Shown here: one piece after another, positions 59,529-64,000 of the stretch
How the letters are laid out: every line of letters starts with the position of its first letter
Position numbering within the stretch: the stretch's first letter is position 1
Notes under the pieces: generated by a model
What the model was told of the DNA's origin: nothing
What the model saw: only the letters and a program-made list of their open reading frames with translations
The model's database searches: none
NCBI GenBank assembly: GCA_023101725.1
Contig: JALJCO010001037.1
Span: forward strand, 1-64,000
Length of the DNA: 64,000 bases
Source of the DNA: Atherinomorus stipes
Taxonomy: Eukaryota > Chordata > Actinopteri > Atheriniformes > Atherinidae
Reading direction: 5' to 3'
Translations under genes and position numbers: made by a program

Positions 59529-61198
59529 ATGGCGCAGCAGGAAAATCAGCTGGACCGAGAAAAATTCTGCTGTTCCATCTGTCTGGATCTGCTGAAGGAT
59601 CCGGTGACTATTCCCTGTGGACACAGTTACTGTATGAACTGTATTAAAAGCTTCTGGGATGGAGAGGATCAGAGGAGAATCTACAGCTGCCCTCAATGCA
59701 GGAAAACCTTCAAACCGAGACCTGACCTGGTGAAAAGCATCATGTTAGCTGATTTATTAGAAGAGCTGAAGAAGACTGGACTCCAAGCTGCTCCTGCTGA
59801 TCACTGCTATGCTGGACCTGAAGATGTGGCCTGTGATTTCTGCACTGGAAGAAAACTGAAAGCCATCAAGTCCTGTTTAGTCTGTCTGGCCTCTTACTGT
59901 GAGAAACACCTTCAGCCTCATTATGATGTGGCTCCATTAAAGAAACACAAGCTGGTGGAGCCCTCCAAGAACCTCCAGGAGAACATCTGCTCTCGTCATG
60001 ATGAGGTGATAAAGATGTTCTGCCGTACTGATCAGAAGTGTATCTGTTATCTCTGCTCTGTGGATGAACATAAAGGCCACGACACAGTCTCAGCTGCAGC
60101 AGAAAGGACTGAGAGGCAGAGAGAGCTGGAGGTGAGTCGACAACAAATCCAGCAGAGAATCCAGGACAGAGAGAAAGATGTGAAGCTGCTTCAACAGGAG
60201 GTGGAGGCCATCAATCACTCTGCTGATAAAACAGTGGAGGACAGTGAGAAGATCTTCACTCAGCTGATCCGTCTCATCCAGAAAAGAAGCTCTGATGTGA
60301 AGCAGCAGATTAGATCCCAGCAGGAAACTGAAGTGAGTGGAGTCAAAGAGCTTCAGGAGAAGCTGGAGCAGGAGATCACTGAGCTGAAGAGGAAAGACGC
60401 TGAGCTGAAGCAGCTCTCACACACAGAGGATCACAACCAGTTTCTACACAACTACCACTCACTGTCAGCACTCAGTGAGTCTACACACTCATCCAGCATC
60501 AATATCCGTCCTCTCAGATACTTTGAGGATGTGACAGCAGCTGTGTCAGAGCTCAGAGATAAACTACAGGACATTCTGACAGACAGATGGACAAACATCT
60601 CACTGGCAGTCACTGATGTGGATGTTTTACTGTCACAACCAGAACCAAAGAGCAGAGCTGGATTCTTAAGATGTTCATGTGAAATCACACTGGATCCAAA
60701 CACAGCACACACACATCTGTTACTGTCAGAGGGAAACAGAAAGGTGACATTTATGGATCAACATCAGTCTTATTCTAGTCATCCAGACAGATTCACTGTT
60801 TACTCTCAGGTTCTGAGTAGAGAGAGTCTGACTGGACGTTGTTACTGGGAGGTGGAGATGAGAGGAAACGTTTATGTAGCAGTCGCATACAAGAATATCA
60901 GCAGAGCAGGATGGGGAATGAATGTAGATTTGGATGTAATGACAAATCTTGGTCATTATATTGTGACCAAAACAGTTATATATTTTGGTACAACGGCATC
61001 AGAACCTCCATCTCAGGTCCTCTTTCCTCCAGAGTAGGAGTGTATCTGGATCACAGAGCAGGTATTCTGTCCTTCTACAGCGTCTCTGAAACCAGGACTC
61101 TCCTCCACAGAGTCCAGACCACATTCACTCAGCCACTCTATGCTGGATTTTTTCTTTTTTCTCCTGGATCCAGTGCTGAGTTGTGTAAAGTGAAGTAA
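59529..61198 (+). pseudogene. finTRIM-type gene B with frameshift in B30.2
   Basis: RING (Cys15, Cys18, Cys30, His32, Cys35, Cys38, Cys54, Cys57), both B-boxes and the coiled coil are intact and very close to gene A. The B30.2 domain is open until about residue 462. There a G run is one base shorter than in gene A (60,913-60,916, four G instead of five), which diverts the frame to a stop at 61,035-61,037. The remaining B30.2 sequence is still present in another frame up to the matching stop at 61,196-61,198. The predicted product (about 502 residues) would lack the end of its target-recognition domain. A one-base loss in a G run may be real or an assembly error, so the gene may be functional. 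It differs from gene A mainly in the B-box and the region after the RING. Confidence 0.75.
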
Positions 61199-61528
61199 AC
61201 ATGTTTTCTGTGTTTGTTGCTGAGAGTTCATTGTTGTGATGTCTCTGCTCTGCTGTTCTGTTGTTTATTTGACATTTTTTTATTTGCTGGTTTTTCCTGT
61301 TTGTTTCTTTTTGGAGGAAATCACTGCTAATGATGATTTTTATTTCCATCAATATTTCTCCACATGAAAATCTGAACTTCTCTGTTCTCTAAATATTTGT
61401 TGAATATTTGTATTGATGTATTTGTATGTTGTTGTTTTTCTTCCACTTCATGGAGCCAAACAGAGAAACCAGCAGACCTTCCTTCATCACATTATTTTAC
61501 TCTCAACACTTTGGAAATGTAAAAATCA
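61199..61528. repeat. duplicated TRIM 3' flank, third copy (short)
   Basis: Matches the first about 330 bp downstream of TRIM gene A and of the remnant at 48,664. Similarity stops near 61,528. Confidence 0.55.
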
Positions 61529-64000
61529 TTATTAAGAACAAGATATTATTAATATTCTCATTTTCAGTGATTCTTGTGTAAACCAGAGACTGTATAAAGT
61601 GTAAACTGTGTTTTCATTATTGGGCTGATCTCGTTCATCTGATCACATCAGTTTGTTCTTGCAGTAATGACACTCCTGCAAATATGAAAACATTTAAGTT
61701 TCAAAGTAAAACTCTCAGTAAAAATCTCCTTGATAACCCAAAAGCAAAATGTTCTGATTGTTCAGACTAAACTTGTTGGATTTTTGCGGTAAAGAATAAA
61801 TTCTGGATTCATCCTGAGCATGAAATGAGTTTGTGTGAGAAGTGAAGTGAGGCTGTAATACCAGCAGCATTCCTCATGGTGGCGCCACAAGGCTGCAGAA
61901 ACTCAATAGTTTGTGTTTTAAACCCATCTGAGGCTGGAAGAGCTGCTTTGCTTCAGGATCACATTCTGGGTTTCACCAGTTTTATTACAAATACTCAAAA
62001 CTTGTTTTTAATGTGTTCTGAGATGGAGAAGGAAAAAAAATTAAACTGAAATTCAAACCTCTAAATATTGTTTTTCTGTCAGTCATTAAGATGTAATTTA
62101 AACTAAGTGAGAAGAATTAGAAGAATAATTTATTTGGACTGAAGCTCCACAATCAGAACCACAGATGTTCTGTTTAAAGTAAAAAGTACACATAACTTTG
62201 GATTAAACTAAAGTGAAAGAAAATGGAATAAAAAATACTTGAAAGAGAAAAAATACGTCATATTTTATTATCTGATGAATTTATGTTTCTTCATAGTTTG
62301 AGAGTAAATCTGCTGAAATAATATGAGTACAATGGAGTAAAATACAGCCTCTTAATACTATAGAGTAGAATTAAATACCAGGAAATAAAAGTTCTCAGGT
62401 TAAAAAGACATTTAAAAACAGTAGTTCAGTATATCTGGTCAGGTTCTGCTGCTGTCATTGATGCTCTATAAGAAATCTGACTCTGACTGTTGATTAGAAT
62501 ATTATAAAGACTGTAAAATAAAGTCAAAGTTACAGCGGTGGGAACGAGAACTGAAGTATCTTTGTTCTGTTCCAGTATTGTGAGATTACAGGATCATCAC
62601 AGGTACGAGTGTTGAGCAGGTCAAAGTAAAGAGGAGATTCCAACTTTATACTCAGAGAAATATTTCATCACATTTTACTCTGAAGAATCTTTACTGTCAT
62701 TTTTCTGGATTTGAACCAAAAGAGAAACTTTGAGAAAAATGACGGAAATCTGGAGCCATGAAGTATTCACAATAAAATAAGGAAATGTTGAACTCAGTGT
62801 TTGTTTGTAAACATGGTTAAAGTCTATGTTTATAGACATTCTCCTTATAGAGGAAAATCATCCATCCATCCATCCATCCATCCATCCATCCATCCATCCA
62901 TCCATCCATCCATCTTCATTCCTGAAAGCAACAAGGAAAAAGTCATGAAAACTGATTTCATTTGTTTCCACAGAGATGATTTTGGTCCTTTTTTCATGAT
63001 ATAGAGCAGAAACATAACTGCAGAGGAACACAGAGTCAGCTTTTATTAAAACTGATGCTTTAGTAAAATATGGCATCAAAATCTGCTCTAGATACTGAAA
63101 TACACGACTTTTTATTGGACGATACTCGTGTGTTCAGCAGGAATTCAGAGTTCTCTGTTCTGTGAGTAGTTCAGGTTCTTCAGTAAAACACATCACTGAT
63201 GGATCTGTTTCAACACACGTTTAAAAGCTCATTTCATTGCTGATTTGTAAGATGTATTCATTTAAACATTGCTTTGTTTTCACAATGTGGGTGTTCAGGT
63301 TTATGTTGCCAAGCAGATTTTCTTAAAGATCTAATTCATCTTTTATCTCTTCCAGTTGTTTTCTTCCAAGTGGAGGATTGATATAAGCCTGTTTAGGCTT
63401 TTTCTTTTCTTTTTTTGTCTCTATTCCTGCTCTGGATCATTGATCTTTTTCTCTGTTTTATCTACTGAATATTTTAATTGTGCAAAATGCAAAAATCAAC
63501 TATGAACTTCTGGAAACAACAAAGTCCATCAAAAATCAGCCTCAGCATTTTCTTGAAACCCTGACAGCTTTGGATTATCTCGTGTGGGAGATGTTTCACC
63601 ATCTTTCCACTTAAAAATGATGTATATATGTATATTTTAATCTTTTTTACGTTTAAATGTGTCAATAAGCAGATGGGCGAGTTATTCCTCCTCCTGTTGG
63701 TTTTACACTTAATTACAACTTTTCATACTTTTCTGCTAAAATCCACCTTGACTGCAGCAACAGTTAATAATGAAATGAAAACAGAAATCTCTGAACATCT
63801 TCCAGCAGTTTGCAGTTTAATCAGCTGTTTCTCAGCTGAACATCAATTATCTATCAGAAAATAAAGAGAAGCTGCAGCTCACTGATTCTGATGCAGCTTT
63901 TAGTGCTAACTGCATAAGAATCAATCAGATTGAGAACCTTTTCAAATCTGATAAATGTCAATAATGTGTGTTTGAAGTGTGTATTGATCAGAGTATTATC
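61529..64000. other. region to window end without recognised gene
   Basis: AT-rich DNA with short open frames only. The clear feature is an (ATCC)n microsatellite at 62,857-62,914. No TRIM or transposon coding sequence was found here. Confidence 0.45.

Noticed and set aside
62858..63079. Repetitive Asp-Gly-Trp-Met frame
   Set aside because: Translation of an (ATCC)n microsatellite.

Overview
The window is ray-finned fish (teleost) genomic DNA. The evidence is intronless finTRIM-type TRIM genes in a cluster, L2-, Rex1/CR1- and Tx1/L1-type LINEs, tRNA-derived SINEs, Tc1-, Harbinger- and TTAA-type DNA transposons, a Ty3/gypsy element, a degraded endogenous retrovirus, and long GATA, ATTC and ATCC microsatellites. 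The species cannot be named from the sequence. Most of the window is transposable elements. Only one or two protein-coding genes look intact.

Large-scale layout: a block of about 14.5 kb (146-14,688) recurs in the same orientation at 32,771-46,502, about 32.6 kb downstream (offset about 33.7 kb after an extra insertion in copy 2). Each copy carries, in order: an L2 LINE tail, an AT-rich minisatellite, a gene for a tail-anchored coiled-coil protein (broken in copy 1, open in copy 2), SINEs, a retroviral LTR with RNase H/integrase remnants, a GC-rich repeat block, and an L2 LINE body. Between the copies sits an 18-kb inverted-repeat element, called E here (14,693-32,766). It has about 2.4-kb terminal inverted repeats and a GTAC target duplication, and it is inserted in the 3' part of the L2. 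Its centre holds a Harbinger-like element that was itself hit by a full-length Ty3/gypsy retrotransposon with both LTRs, and its right arm was hit by an L1-type LINE. Copy 2 is followed by a second, truncated left arm of E (46,507-48,613). The duplication therefore includes E, and it ends abruptly in the last codons of a TRIM gene.

The two copies differ structurally at three places, and for two of them the empty site in the other copy shows the target duplication directly: a TTAA-flanked 1.15-kb transposon only in copy 1, and a TA-flanked 1.04-kb Tc1/mariner-type element only in copy 2. The third is a tRNA-like tandem array only in copy 1, without a clear target duplication.

From 48.6 kb to the end is a TRIM cluster: a 3' remnant (48,618-48,664), an intact 554-aa RING/B-box/coiled-coil/B30.2 gene (52,727-54,391), and a second gene with a one-base frameshift in the B30.2 domain (59,529-61,198). 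An interferon-response-type element lies just upstream of the second start codon. finTRIM proteins are fish-specific, interferon-linked E3 ligases. The coiled-coil gene has no recognised family. It lies near the TRIM cluster, but no functional link is shown by sequence alone.
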